NCBI GenBank assembly: GCA_017472115.1
Contig: JAFUQW010000035.1
Span: 1 to 14,676 of the forward strand
DNA length: 14,676 nucleotides
Direction: 5' to 3'
DNA from: Bacteroidales bacterium
GTDB taxonomy: Bacteria; Bacteroidota; Bacteroidia; Bacteroidales; UBA932
The position numbers and the translations under genes were made by a program. Position 1 is the stretch's first letter; each line of letters starts with the position of its first letter. The notes below the pieces were generated by a model, which made no database searches, was not told where the DNA came from, and saw nothing but the letters and a program-made list of their open reading frames with translations. Of the stretch, positions 6,550 through 14,114 are shown piece by piece.

Positions 6550-6663
6550 GATTATTAATATTTTAAAGGTTGTTTATTATAATTTTCCCGATTTCAACCG
6601 ATAAAGGTAATGATTTTAAATCAAAATGCTATGATTTTGTTTTGATTCTTCTCCAAAGACTGC
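6550..6663 (-). promoter_or_regulatory. tnaA upstream region with weak promoter match and inverted repeat
   Basis: A -7-like TACCTTTA (complement of 6602-6609, one mismatch to TAnnTTTG) lies about 53 nt before the tnaA start, without a -33 at the ideal distance. AATCAAAA (6619-6626) and TTTTGATT (6640-6647) form a perfect 8-bp inverted repeat just upstream of it, and GATTTTAAATC (6612-6622) is a smaller overlapping palindrome. These could be an operator for tnaA or the tail hairpin of the GH97 transcript. There is no minus-strand ATG in this gap. Confidence 0.35.
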
Positions 6664-8697
6664 TTATTTCCTGACAATCCTTGCAGCGAATCCGCCTCCC
6701 GGAGCCATTTCCGCCTTAAGTCTGCCATCAGACATCAGGACGGAATTCGAATATACTGCACCGTCAGCCACCTTGAAGCCGAGGGTAATCTTCTTATAGT
6801 CGCGTGCCACACGATATGCATTGACTCCGTCCTTGTATATTTCGATCTCATAATCTCCGTCCGGAAGGAAATCAAGCGAAAGAGCAAGGGTGCGGGCAGA
6901 CCAGTCCGTCATTGCGCCCACATACCATGTGTCACCGTTACGGCGCGCCATCGCGATATACTCTCCCACCTTTCCTTCAAGTCCGCGGGTCTCATCCCAT
7001 ACGGTTGGAACAGCAGCAATGAACTTCGTGCATTCAGGCTCGCGCATATAGTTGGAAGGTGAGTCGCAGAGCATGTTGAGAGGAGAGTCAAACACCACAT
7101 ATTCCGCAAGCTGGCGGCAACGTGTTCCCTGACTCATGGCCTCTTCGTTAACAGGATGATAATTACCTTTAGATGCATTCCTCATGGCTCCCTGGGTGTA
7201 ATCCATCGGACCTGCCATCATTCTGATAAATGGAACGGTCACATCATATGTCACCTGATCCACATCTTCTGCGCTCCACTTCATCTGCTCCAGGCCGTGG
7301 ACACCTTCGTAATTCACTACGTTAGGATATGTCCTGTGAAGGCCTACAGGCTTGTATGTGCCGTGGAAATCCACCATCATCCTGTATTTTGCGGCGGTCT
7401 CGGCCGCGCGACGGTGGAAGGCTGTCATATACTGGTCGTCCCTGTCCATGAAGTCTATCTTGAATCCCTTGATACCCATCTCGGAATAATGTCTGCATAC
7501 CTCTTCCATATCGCGGTCGAAGGCCCAGTAACCGGCCCAGAGAATCAGCCCCACATTGCGCTCGGCAGCATATTTCACAAGCATTTCGAGATCTATCTCA
7601 GGCACCACCCTGAAAAGATCGGCAGCACCGTTGACTGACCATCCTTCATCAAGGATCACATACTCGATTCCGTTGGCGGAAGCAAAGTCTATGTAGTACT
7701 TGTAAGTGTCGTTGTTGATGCCGGACACAAAGTCAACTCCATCGATGTTCCATGCATTCCACCAGTCCCAGGCAACCTTTCCGGGCTTCACCCAGCTCCA
7801 GTCAGTCTCTGCATCGGCAGGATCGGCAAGACGCCATACCATGTCATTGTCAGCCATCTGCACATCATTTTCCGACACAGCCACAATCCTCCATGGGAAT
7901 TCCTGCGGACCCTCGCATCCGGCCATGTATCCCTCACGTGACTGAACCTCCATCTGCAGATTATTGTGTCCTCCCTGCTTCACTTCCTTCGGATATGGAG
8001 CGAAACGGCCTTTCAGTCTGGTCTCTTCCTTTCCGTTGTAAAGATACATTCCAGGATAATCGGTCAGGTCAGCCTCCGTTATGACGATCTTCTTTCCGTC
8101 AGGGCCATCGACCATCAGAGGAAGGAAGGCAAGACGGTCCTTGTTCCACTTTGAAATCCGGGTGTATTCATATCTGTTCTCGAATGAATTATAGTACTGG
8201 CTTTCAAGGGTCTCTGTGTGCTGGCACACATAAGCAGCCCACATGTTCCAGTCCTGAGGGAAGCCGAAATCCGCCATCTCAAGCTCAACGAAATACTGAC
8301 CTTTGAGATGAGAAACAAACCTGTAGGCCATTCCATCGTCATAAGCCCTGAACACTACAGAGAATTTGTTGTACTTAAGAGTCAACTCGTTGAAACTGTC
8401 CTTTACCTGAGCCTTCTTGTACATGATTGTGGGAAGAATCCGGTCCACACTTCTGCGGCTTACCTTCTTCACCGGCTGCACGCCGCCGAACACGGTGCCG
8501 TCAGTCATATACATGCTGATATGGGAATCCTTCAACAGAATGTCACCGTCATGTTCGAGGCTGTATCCTATTCCATCTCCCGCCTCAACGGTAACCTTCA
8601 GGCGTCCGTCAGGAGAGGTCAGTTCATAATTCTTCGGTGCAGCGAAAACGGCAATTGTCACGAGAGACAATGCCAATGTGGTTATCAGTTTATGCAT
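6664..8697 (-). CDS. GH97 retaining alpha-glycosidase, alpha-galactosidase-like, exported
   Basis: 677 aa with signal peptide MHKLITTLALSLVTIAVFAA (cleavage near residue 20, no lipobox Cys), so periplasmic. An N-terminal beta-sandwich (about 24-290) is followed by a TIM barrel (about 300-570) and a small C-terminal beta domain, the GH97 architecture. The barrel carries WDWWNAWNIDG (310-320), VILDEGW (347-353) and GFKIDFMDRDDQ (411-422). D415 and E470 fall at the positions I recall for nucleophile and acid/base in the retaining alpha-galactosidase BtGH97b of Bacteroides thetaiotaomicron; inverting SusB-type members lack this Asp. The likely substrate is therefore an alpha-galactoside, though other retaining GH97 specificities are possible. 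No SusC/SusD genes are nearby, unlike in a typical polysaccharide locus. It begins 15 nt after the mutS stop, so the two are probably co-transcribed. Confidence 0.92.
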   Translation of the reverse strand: MHKLITTLALSLVTIAVFAAPKNYELTSPDGRLKVTVEAGDGIGYSLEHDGDILLKDSHISMYMTDGTVFGGVQPVKKVSRRSVDRILPTIMYKKAQVKDSFNELTLKYNKFSVVFRAYDDGMAYRFVSHLKGQYFVELEMADFGFPQDWNMWAAYVCQHTETLESQYYNSFENRYEYTRISKWNKDRLAFLPLMVDGPDGKKIVITEADLTDYPGMYLYNGKEETRLKGRFAPYPKEVKQGGHNNLQMEVQSREGYMAGCEGPQEFPWRIVAVSENDVQMADNDMVWRLADPADAETDWSWVKPGKVAWDWWNAWNIDGVDFVSGINNDTYKYYIDFASANGIEYVILDEGWSVNGAADLFRVVPEIDLEMLVKYAAERNVGLILWAGYWAFDRDMEEVCRHYSEMGIKGFKIDFMDRDDQYMTAFHRRAAETAAKYRMMVDFHGTYKPVGLHRTYPNVVNYEGVHGLEQMKWSAEDVDQVTYDVTVPFIRMMAGPMDYTQGAMRNASKGNYHPVNEEAMSQGTRCRQLAEYVVFDSPLNMLCDSPSNYMREPECTKFIAAVPTVWDETRGLEGKVGEYIAMARRNGDTWYVGAMTDWSARTLALSLDFLPDGDYEIEIYKDGVNAYRVARDYKKITLGFKVADGAVYSNSVLMSDGRLKAEMAPGGGFAARIVRK

Positions 8698-8712
8698 AAT
8701 CTGTTGTGGTTA

Positions 8713-11448
8713 TTATATTCCAAGCTGTTCTTTCATAGAGCGGAGCAGGTCAAATGCCTGCAGTGGCGTCATGTTGTTGAGGTCTGCCTTGTCGAGCTCC
8801 TCCTTCAGGGATGAAAGCAGAGGGTCTTCAAGCTGGAAGAACGAGAGCTGGAGAGAACCGTCGCTTTCTACCCGGCCTTCCTTGATATTGTATGGCTTGA
8901 CCGTATGTTTCTTTATAGATTTCTCGACTCGTCCTATGGCCTCGCTCGAAATGACAGATGATACATTCCCGTCATTCTGACCGACCATCACATTGTCATT
9001 CTGAGCGCAGTGAAGAATCTTTCCCCCAGGCTCGCCCCTCTCCAATGCCGCCAGGGTCTTTTCCGCCGACTCCAGCACCTGTTTCGGCATTCCGGCCATA
9101 CGAGCCACATGCAGACCGAAGCTGTGGGCCACTCCCCCTTCCATCATCTTGCGCAGGAAGATGACGTTCTTGCCGACCTCCTTCACGGCGATATGGAAGT
9201 TCTTCACACGGCCATAAATATTTTCAAGGTCATTAAGTTCATGATAATGAGTCGCAAAGAGAGTCTTTGCCCCCTCACCGTATTCATGGATGTACTCCAC
9301 GATCGCGCGGGCGATGGACATTCCGTCGTAGGTAGAAGTACCTCGTCCTATCTCGTCGAGAAGAACGAGAGAGCGTGAAGAAATGTTGTGGAGGATCATC
9401 GAGGTCTCGAGCATCTCCACCATGAAGGTTGACTCTCCGCGGGAAATGTTGTCCGAAGCGCCGACACGGGTGAATATCTTGTCGCAATAGCCTATGCGGG
9501 CCTCAGCCGCAGGAACGAACGATCCGATCTGGGCCATGAGTACAATGAGGGCTGTCTGTCTGAGAAGGGCGGACTTACCGGCCATGTTCGGACCTGTGAG
9601 AATGATGATCTGCTGGGACTGATTGTCGAGATAGATATCATTCGGAACGAACTCCTCCCCTGCCTGCATCATGGTCTCGATCACAGGGTGACGGCCGGCC
9701 TTGATGTCGATGACCTTGCCTTCGTCCATCTTCGGACGGCAGTAGCGGTTGCTTACCGCGAGGTCGGCAAATCCGGAAAGCACATCTAACCGCGCAAGGA
9801 TGCGGCAGTTCTTCTGGATGGAGGCAATATTTGCCTGAATCGTTGCTACAAGCTCTGCATATATCTGTGACTCAAGGGCATAGATACGCTCTTCCGCACC
9901 GAGAATCTTCTGTTCGTATTCCTTCAGTTCTTCGGTGATATATCGCTCGGCATTAACGAGAGTCTGCTTTCGGATCCATTCCGGCGGCACGATGTCCTTG
10001 TATGTGTTGCGGACTTCAAGGTAATAGCCGAACACATTGTTGAATCCTATCTTGAGGGATGAAATGCCGGTGCGCTCGACCTCACGCTGCTGGATTTCAA
10101 GGAGATACTCCTTTCCGTGGCGGGCGATCCTGCGGAGTTCGTCAAGCTCTTCGTTGACGCCGTTCGCGATGACGTCACCTTTTCCCACCGCTGCAGCGGT
10201 TTCAGGATGCATAGTCCTGCCGAGATAGTCGAGAAGGTCGGCGCAGTCGCTCATATTGCCGAGAAGGCTGTCAAGGGCTTCCACTCCCTTGCCTTTGCAC
10301 AGATTTATTATCGGATCGGTCCGGCTCAGTCCCCTGCGCAGCTGCATGACTTCGCGTGGCATGATCTTGCCGGCTGCTGCACGGGAAATTATTCTTTCAA
10401 GGTCGCCAATGTCGCCTACCATGGTCTGAAGTCTGAGCAGATCGTCCTGATTGTCAACGAAATGCTGAACCACCGCATATCTGTCATCAAGCTCCTTGAG
10501 GTCCATCACCGGCATTGCAAGCCAGCTTCGGAGCATGCGGGCTCCCATCGGTGACGAGCATTTGTCGATGACATCCACCAATGATGTTCCTTCCTTTCCG
10601 GCTGTAGAGCTGAAGATCTCAAGGTTGCGGAATGTGAAGCGGTCCATCCAGACAAAAGACCCTTCATCTATACGGGAAATAGAGCATATGTTGGTCAGTT
10701 CGTGGTGCTGGGTCTGTTCGAGATATATGAGCAGGGCTCCTGCAGATGTGATTCCGAGAGGGAAGCTGTCGATGGCAAAACCTTTCAGCGAATCCACTCT
10801 GAGCTGCTTTCTCAGACGCTCTACAGAATTGTCATAGACAAAGGCCCATTCTTCAAGAGTGGAAATGTAGAAATTGTCTCCGTAGCGTTCCCTGACGCCT
10901 TTTTCATAGCCTCTCGGCACAAGAAGTTCCTTCGGAGCAAACGAACTCAGGAGGGTACCGATATAGTCGAGCGAGCCTTCCGCCACCTGGAATGTTCCTG
11001 TGGATACGTCGAGAAAGGCGGCGCCACACCTGTCCTTGTGGAAAGTCAGTCCGGCAATGAAGTTGTTTTCCTTCTGCTCGAGCAGCTGCTCATTGAACGC
11101 CACTCCCGGGGTCACCAGTTCGGTGATTCCCCTCTTGACGATCTTTTTGGTCAGTTTCGGGTCCTCAAGCTGGTCGCACACGGCCACCTTATAGCCTGCA
11201 CGCACAAGTCTCGGAAGATAGGTCTCCAAAGAATGATATGGGAATCCGGCCATCGGAATCGAGTCCGGAGATGCATTGGAACGCTTTGTAAGCACTATTC
11301 CGAGCACCTTGCTTGCAGTCAGGGCATCATCACCGTATGTCTCATAGAAGTCTCCGCACCTGAACAGAAGCACCGCCTCCGGGTGCTCTGCCTTCACAGC
11401 GAAGAACTGCTTCATCATAGGTGTCTCGTTTGGTCTTTTCTCGGCCAT
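8713..11448 (-). CDS. mutS: DNA mismatch repair protein MutS (with in-frame repeat insertion)
   Basis: 911 aa. MutS recognises mismatches and small loops and recruits MutL. The mismatch-reading F34-x-E36 is in CGDFYETYG (31-39) of domain I. Connector, core and clamp follow, then the ATPase with Walker A GPNMAGKS (619-626), SDNISRGESTFMVEM (665-679), Walker B LVLLDEIGRG (694-703) and FATHYHEL (731-738). The C-terminal helical part (LSFFQLEDPLLSSL ... MTPLQAFDLL, 868-902) is intact. Residues about 810-848 are translated palindromic repeat DNA (see 8918-9022), which explains a length above the usual 860-880. The start is the ATG at 11448 (MAEKRPNETPMMKQF), which fits homologues; the upstream open frame begins at a TTG and lacks family resemblance. 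A -7 promoter box lies 82 nt upstream. GH97 follows after 15 nt. Confidence 0.97.
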   Translation of the reverse strand: MAEKRPNETPMMKQFFAVKAEHPEAVLLFRCGDFYETYGDDALTASKVLGIVLTKRSNASPDSIPMAGFPYHSLETYLPRLVRAGYKVAVCDQLEDPKLTKKIVKRGITELVTPGVAFNEQLLEQKENNFIAGLTFHKDRCGAAFLDVSTGTFQVAEGSLDYIGTLLSSFAPKELLVPRGYEKGVRERYGDNFYISTLEEWAFVYDNSVERLRKQLRVDSLKGFAIDSFPLGITSAGALLIYLEQTQHHELTNICSISRIDEGSFVWMDRFTFRNLEIFSSTAGKEGTSLVDVIDKCSSPMGARMLRSWLAMPVMDLKELDDRYAVVQHFVDNQDDLLRLQTMVGDIGDLERIISRAAAGKIMPREVMQLRRGLSRTDPIINLCKGKGVEALDSLLGNMSDCADLLDYLGRTMHPETAAAVGKGDVIANGVNEELDELRRIARHGKEYLLEIQQREVERTGISSLKIGFNNVFGYYLEVRNTYKDIVPPEWIRKQTLVNAERYITEELKEYEQKILGAEERIYALESQIYAELVATIQANIASIQKNCRILARLDVLSGFADLAVSNRYCRPKMDEGKVIDIKAGRHPVIETMMQAGEEFVPNDIYLDNQSQQIIILTGPNMAGKSALLRQTALIVLMAQIGSFVPAAEARIGYCDKIFTRVGASDNISRGESTFMVEMLETSMILHNISSRSLVLLDEIGRGTSTYDGMSIARAIVEYIHEYGEGAKTLFATHYHELNDLENIYGRVKNFHIAVKEVGKNVIFLRKMMEGGVAHSFGLHVARMAGMPKQVLESAEKTLAALERGEPGGKILHCAQNDNVMVGQNDGNVSSVISSEAIGRVEKSIKKHTVKPYNIKEGRVESDGSLQLSFFQLEDPLLSSLKEELDKADLNNMTPLQAFDLLRSMKEQLGI
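8918..9022. repeat. Palindromic repeat arms inserted in frame within mutS
   Basis: On the plus strand 8918-8956 (AGATTTCTCGACT ... CGCTCGAAATGACAG) is a right-type arm, 8971-8980 (GTCATTCTGA) a short partial left arm, and 8995-9022 (GTCATTCTGAGCG ... AGAATCTTT) a full left arm. The last is nearly the same sequence as the arms in the S46-mrp spacer. In the mutS frame they read as KILHCAQNDN (810-819) and SVISSEAIGRVEKS (831-844). The outer ends AGATT and AATCT can pair, so the mRNA could form a long hairpin here. Confidence 0.8.
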
Positions 11449-11529
11449 ATAATCTGTTTTATATGTTGTTTCAGCCGCGCCTCCGGTCATCAGTCCCCAC
11501 CGTCCGCAAGGCCCTCGGGCGCAATCAGG

Positions 11530-11537
11530 CAAATTTA
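11530..11537 (-). promoter_or_regulatory. -7 promoter element for mutS
   Basis: The complement of CAAATTTA is TAAATTTG, a full match to TAnnTTTG, 82 nt upstream of the mutS ATG. Predicted transcription start is near 11523-11525, giving a leader of about 75 nt. No -33 TTTG is seen at the expected distance, so this is a partial match. Confidence 0.4.
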
Positions 11538-11583
11538 CTGATTTTTTCGTCCTTCCGCTCCGTTTTTCGTCACAACAGCATTA

Positions 11584-11616
11584 AAAATAAATTTTAGCCT
11601 CTATAAAATTTATTTT
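11584..11616. repeat. 13-bp all-A/T palindrome in the divergent spacer
   Basis: AAAATAAATTTTA (11584-11596) and TAAAATTTATTTT (11604-11616) are perfect inverted copies around a 7-nt loop (GCCTCTA). It lies between divergent mutS and the RhuM/PLD gene, where no terminator is required, so it may be an operator, or the tail of a lost or unrecognised small transcript. The whole of 11580-11640 is strikingly AT-rich. Confidence 0.5.
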
Positions 11617-11673
11617 ATGACTATAAAAAAGAGAAAAATCTTTCATGTCCGCGCTCCATTTCGCCACATTTCC

Positions 11674-11704
11674 TTGACATCATTCTTATATATATGGAAC
11701 TTTG
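11674..11704 (+). promoter_or_regulatory. Promoter for the RhuM/PLD gene
   Basis: CTTG (11673-11676, within CTTGACAT), a 20-nt spacer and GAACTTTG (11697-11704, seven of eight to TAnnTTTG) form a Bacteroidetes-type promoter. Transcription would begin near 11710, leaving a 20- to 45-nt leader depending on which ATG is used. Confidence 0.45.
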
Positions 11705-11732
11705 AAGGAAAGTGTTTTAAGCCGCATATATA

Positions 11733-12638
11733 ATGAATAAATATCATGAAAACATGGCAGTTGAAGATAACATAGTCGTTTATCAACCTGATAACACCAT
11801 ACAGTTGGAAGTAAGAGTCGAAAATGAAACAGTATGGCTAAACAGGCACCAACTGGCAATTTTATTCAACCGTGACATCAAAACAATCGGCAAACATATC
11901 AAGAATGCTTTACATGAAGAGTTAGCAGATGTTCCAGTTGTCGCAATTTTTGCGACAACTGCCAAAGACGGCAAGACATATTCTGTAGAATATTATAACC
12001 TTGATATGGTTTTATCGATAGGCTATCGTGTAAAATCCAGCCAAGGTGTCGCATTTAGAAAATGGGCTAATGAAATTTTAAGAGCTTATCTTTTAAAAGG
12101 GTACTCAATCAATATGAGGTTTGATACCCTGGAAAACAGAATAGCCGAGCATGAAATCTTACTGAAGGAACATTCCGAGAAAATCGACTTCTTCGTCAGA
12201 ACATCGCTGCCTCCGACACATGGCATCTTCTTCGACGGCCAGATGTTCGATGCATATGTATTTGCGGCAGACCTCATCCGTTCGGCCAGCAAGTCTGTCG
12301 TACTTATTGACAATTATGTTGACGAGACGGTCTTGACCGTTCTTGACAAGAGAGGAATGGAGGTTGATGCTGTCATCTATACAAAGGATATCAGCAAGAA
12401 GTTCTGTCTCGACCTGAAAAAGCACAATGAACAATACAGGCCTGTCGAGGTCCGGACATTCACAAAGGCTCACGACAGATTCCTGCTCATAGATGAGAAG
12501 GTATATCACATCGGAGCCTCTCTGAAAGACCTCGGCAGAAAATGGTTCGCCTTCTCACTGATGACAGAGTGGACGGCACAGGACATCATCGACAGGATTC
12601 AGAACTCTGATAATACTGCCCCGCAAAACAGATGGTGA
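11733..12638 (+). CDS. RhuM-family accessory protein with C-terminal PLD-like domain
   Basis: 301 aa. Residues 14-125 match the RhuM / phage antirepressor-like module: VVYQPDNTIQLEVRVENETVWL with LNRHQLAILFNRD, then YYNLDMVLSIGYRVKSSQG and FRKWANEILRAYLLKGY. A short helical linker (130-155) leads to a C-terminal domain with LIDNYVDE (191-198), HDRFLLID (247-254) and GASLKDLG (261-268). The last two resemble a phospholipase D half-site in which the HxK lysine is Arg, so catalysis is doubtful. Related proteins occur as scattered accessory genes near restriction systems and mobile DNA; the function is unknown. An ATG at 11754 (MAVEDN) fits homologues at least as well. The first half is about 36% G+C, the rest about 51%. 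It is a single gene with its own promoter and terminator. Confidence 0.85.
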   Translation: MNKYHENMAVEDNIVVYQPDNTIQLEVRVENETVWLNRHQLAILFNRDIKTIGKHIKNALHEELADVPVVAIFATTAKDGKTYSVEYYNLDMVLSIGYRVKSSQGVAFRKWANEILRAYLLKGYSINMRFDTLENRIAEHEILLKEHSEKIDFFVRTSLPPTHGIFFDGQMFDAYVFAADLIRSASKSVVLIDNYVDETVLTVLDKRGMEVDAVIYTKDISKKFCLDLKKHNEQYRPVEVRTFTKAHDRFLLIDEKVYHIGASLKDLGRKWFAFSLMTEWTAQDIIDRIQNSDNTAPQNRW

Positions 12639-12658
12639 AAGAAAAAACATCTGTTTTT
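12625..12658 (+). terminator. Intrinsic terminator overlapping the end of the RhuM/PLD gene
   Basis: AAAACAGATG (12625-12634) and CATCTGTTTT (12648-12657) form a 10-bp perfect stem with a 13-nt loop, ending in a run of T. The left arm covers the last codons before TGA at 12636-12638, so the hairpin begins inside the coding region. The A-rich left flank and T-rich tail fit rho-independent termination. Confidence 0.65.
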
Positions 12659-12732
12659 ACATCTCAGATGCCCGAAACTCCGTTTCAAAGCAAGAAAACG
12701 CATGTCACGGGCGTAAACACTTTATTTATTCG

Positions 12733-12740
12733 TATCTTTG
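12733..12740 (+). promoter_or_regulatory. -7 promoter element for the glycosyltransferase gene
   Basis: TATCTTTG is a full TAnnTTTG match ending 9 nt before the ATG at 12750. Transcription would start about 3-5 nt upstream of the start codon, so the leader is almost absent, as at rnhB. No convincing -33 is seen at the 19-21 nt spacing. Confidence 0.45.
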
Positions 12741-12749
12741 TAGGTCGCT

Positions 12750-14108
12750 ATGAAACGGGTGCTGATCATATCGTATTACTGGCCGCCGACAGGAGGCTCG
12801 GGCGTGCAGAGGTGGGTGAAATTCGCCAAGTATCTGCCTGCCGAGGGGTGGCAGCCTGTGGTATATACTCCGGAGAATCCGGAACAGCTGGCTGTCGATG
12901 AGTCGCTTGAAGCGGAGGTTCCGGCCGAAGCAGAGATAATCAAGACACATATCACCGAGCCTTACGAACTTTACAAGAAGTTCCTGAAGAAATCTGGACA
13001 CAGCAAGGAGGCCGTGGAGGTCAATCCTGTGAATGCACAGAACAAATCGCTGGCACAGAAGGCCGCAATGTGGGTGCGCGGCAACTTTTTCCGTCCTGAC
13101 CCGCGCTGCCTCTGGATCGGTCCTTCTGTGAGATTCCTGAAGAAATATCTCAAGGAGCATCCTGTGGATCTGATCGTGAGCACCGGTCCGCCGCAGTCGA
13201 TGCACCTGATCGGACGCAGACTTGCAAAGGAGACGGGACTGCCGTGGATCGCCGATTTCAGGGATCCGTGGACCAGGATATTCTATTTCAAGCACCTTTC
13301 CATGACACGCGCGACGGAAAGATGGCACAAGAAGATGGAGAAGAAGGTGCTGGACGATGCAACGGTCGTAGTGGCTGTGTCGCCTTTGGTGCAGCAGGAA
13401 TTCCAGGCCATGACCCGGACTCCGGTGGAGCTTGTCACCAACGGGTTCGACGAGTGTGATTATGAAGCTGCCTGCAACGACAGAGTCCGGCAGAATACGG
13501 CTGCTGACAGTCCGCAGAATACGGCAGCAGACGGCCCCGGCAAGGATTTCGTGATCACCCACACCGGACTTTTCGCTGCAGACGGCAACCCTACCGTTCT
13601 CTGGAAGGTGCTGGCAGAAAAGTGTGCTTCGGATGAGGAATTCAGGAGCAGGCTCAAGATAAGACTTGTGGGAAAGACGGACGATGCGATAATACAGAGC
13701 ATTTCAGACAACGGGCTGAACGGCAATCTGACCGATCTCGGCTATCAGCCGCACTCCATAGCTGTCGAGGAGCAGCGCAACGCTTCTCTTCTGATCCTGC
13801 CTCTGAGAAAGGAGCCGGAGTACAAGGCAGTTCTTCCGGGAAAACTTTTTGAGTATATGGCTTCTATGAGGCCGGTGCTCGGGATAGGTCAGCCGGACGG
13901 GGCCATGTCGATGATCCTCAACCGGACCGGGACCGGGAACGTACTTGACTGGGAAGACAGGGAGTCTATCGGCAGATTCATAGAGGATAGCTGGCAGAAG
14001 CACCTTCAGGGCAGCTTGACCGTGGAGGATGCGGACATATCGCAGTTCACGCGACGCAACCTTACGCGCAGGATGGTGCAACTGTTTGACAGGCTGACCG
14101 AAAAATAG
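12750..14108 (+). CDS. GT4-like glycosyltransferase
   Basis: 452 aa, GT-B fold. The N-terminal nucleotide-fold domain starts MKRVLIISYYWPPTGGSGVQ (1-20) with the glycine-rich acceptor-side loop of GT4 enzymes and includes STGPPQS (144-150) and IADFRDPW (167-174). The second domain begins about residue 267 (FVITHTGLF) and carries LVGKTDD (306-312), LLILPLRKEPEY (347-358) and PGKLFEYMASMRPVL (363-377), the region where GT4 enzymes bind the nucleotide-sugar. It presumably adds a sugar to a surface polysaccharide or O-antigen-like glycan in the cytoplasm; donor and acceptor cannot be read from sequence. The linker between domains holds an 8-residue tandem duplication (248-263). No signal peptide or membrane span. 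The gene is followed by the 51-nt repeat and then yfhO on the same strand. Confidence 0.88.
   Translation: MKRVLIISYYWPPTGGSGVQRWVKFAKYLPAEGWQPVVYTPENPEQLAVDESLEAEVPAEAEIIKTHITEPYELYKKFLKKSGHSKEAVEVNPVNAQNKSLAQKAAMWVRGNFFRPDPRCLWIGPSVRFLKKYLKEHPVDLIVSTGPPQSMHLIGRRLAKETGLPWIADFRDPWTRIFYFKHLSMTRATERWHKKMEKKVLDDATVVVAVSPLVQQEFQAMTRTPVELVTNGFDECDYEAACNDRVRQNTAADSPQNTAADGPGKDFVITHTGLFAADGNPTVLWKVLAEKCASDEEFRSRLKIRLVGKTDDAIIQSISDNGLNGNLTDLGYQPHSIAVEEQRNASLLILPLRKEPEYKAVLPGKLFEYMASMRPVLGIGQPDGAMSMILNRTGTGNVLDWEDRESIGRFIEDSWQKHLQGSLTVEDADISQFTRRNLTRRMVQLFDRLTEK
13491..13538 (+). repeat. 24-bp tandem duplication inside the glycosyltransferase gene
   Basis: Two adjacent 8-codon units, 13491-13514 (QNTAADSP) and 13515-13538 (QNTAADGP), differ mainly at synonymous positions (GCT GCT versus GCA GCA) and in the last two codons. 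They fall in the linker between the two GT-B subdomains, where extra length is tolerable. Confidence 0.85.
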
Positions 14109-14114
14109 AAACCG

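Noticed and set aside
11449..11532. 28-codon N-terminal extension of MutS
   Set aside because: It begins at TTG, is not similar to MutS, and overlaps the predicted promoter and leader.
10702..11541. Long plus-strand open frame (279 codons) opposite mutS
   Set aside because: It is antisense to highly conserved MutS codons, with no recognisable domain; it is a coding shadow. The same applies to other long frames opposite S46, mrp, tnaA and GH97.
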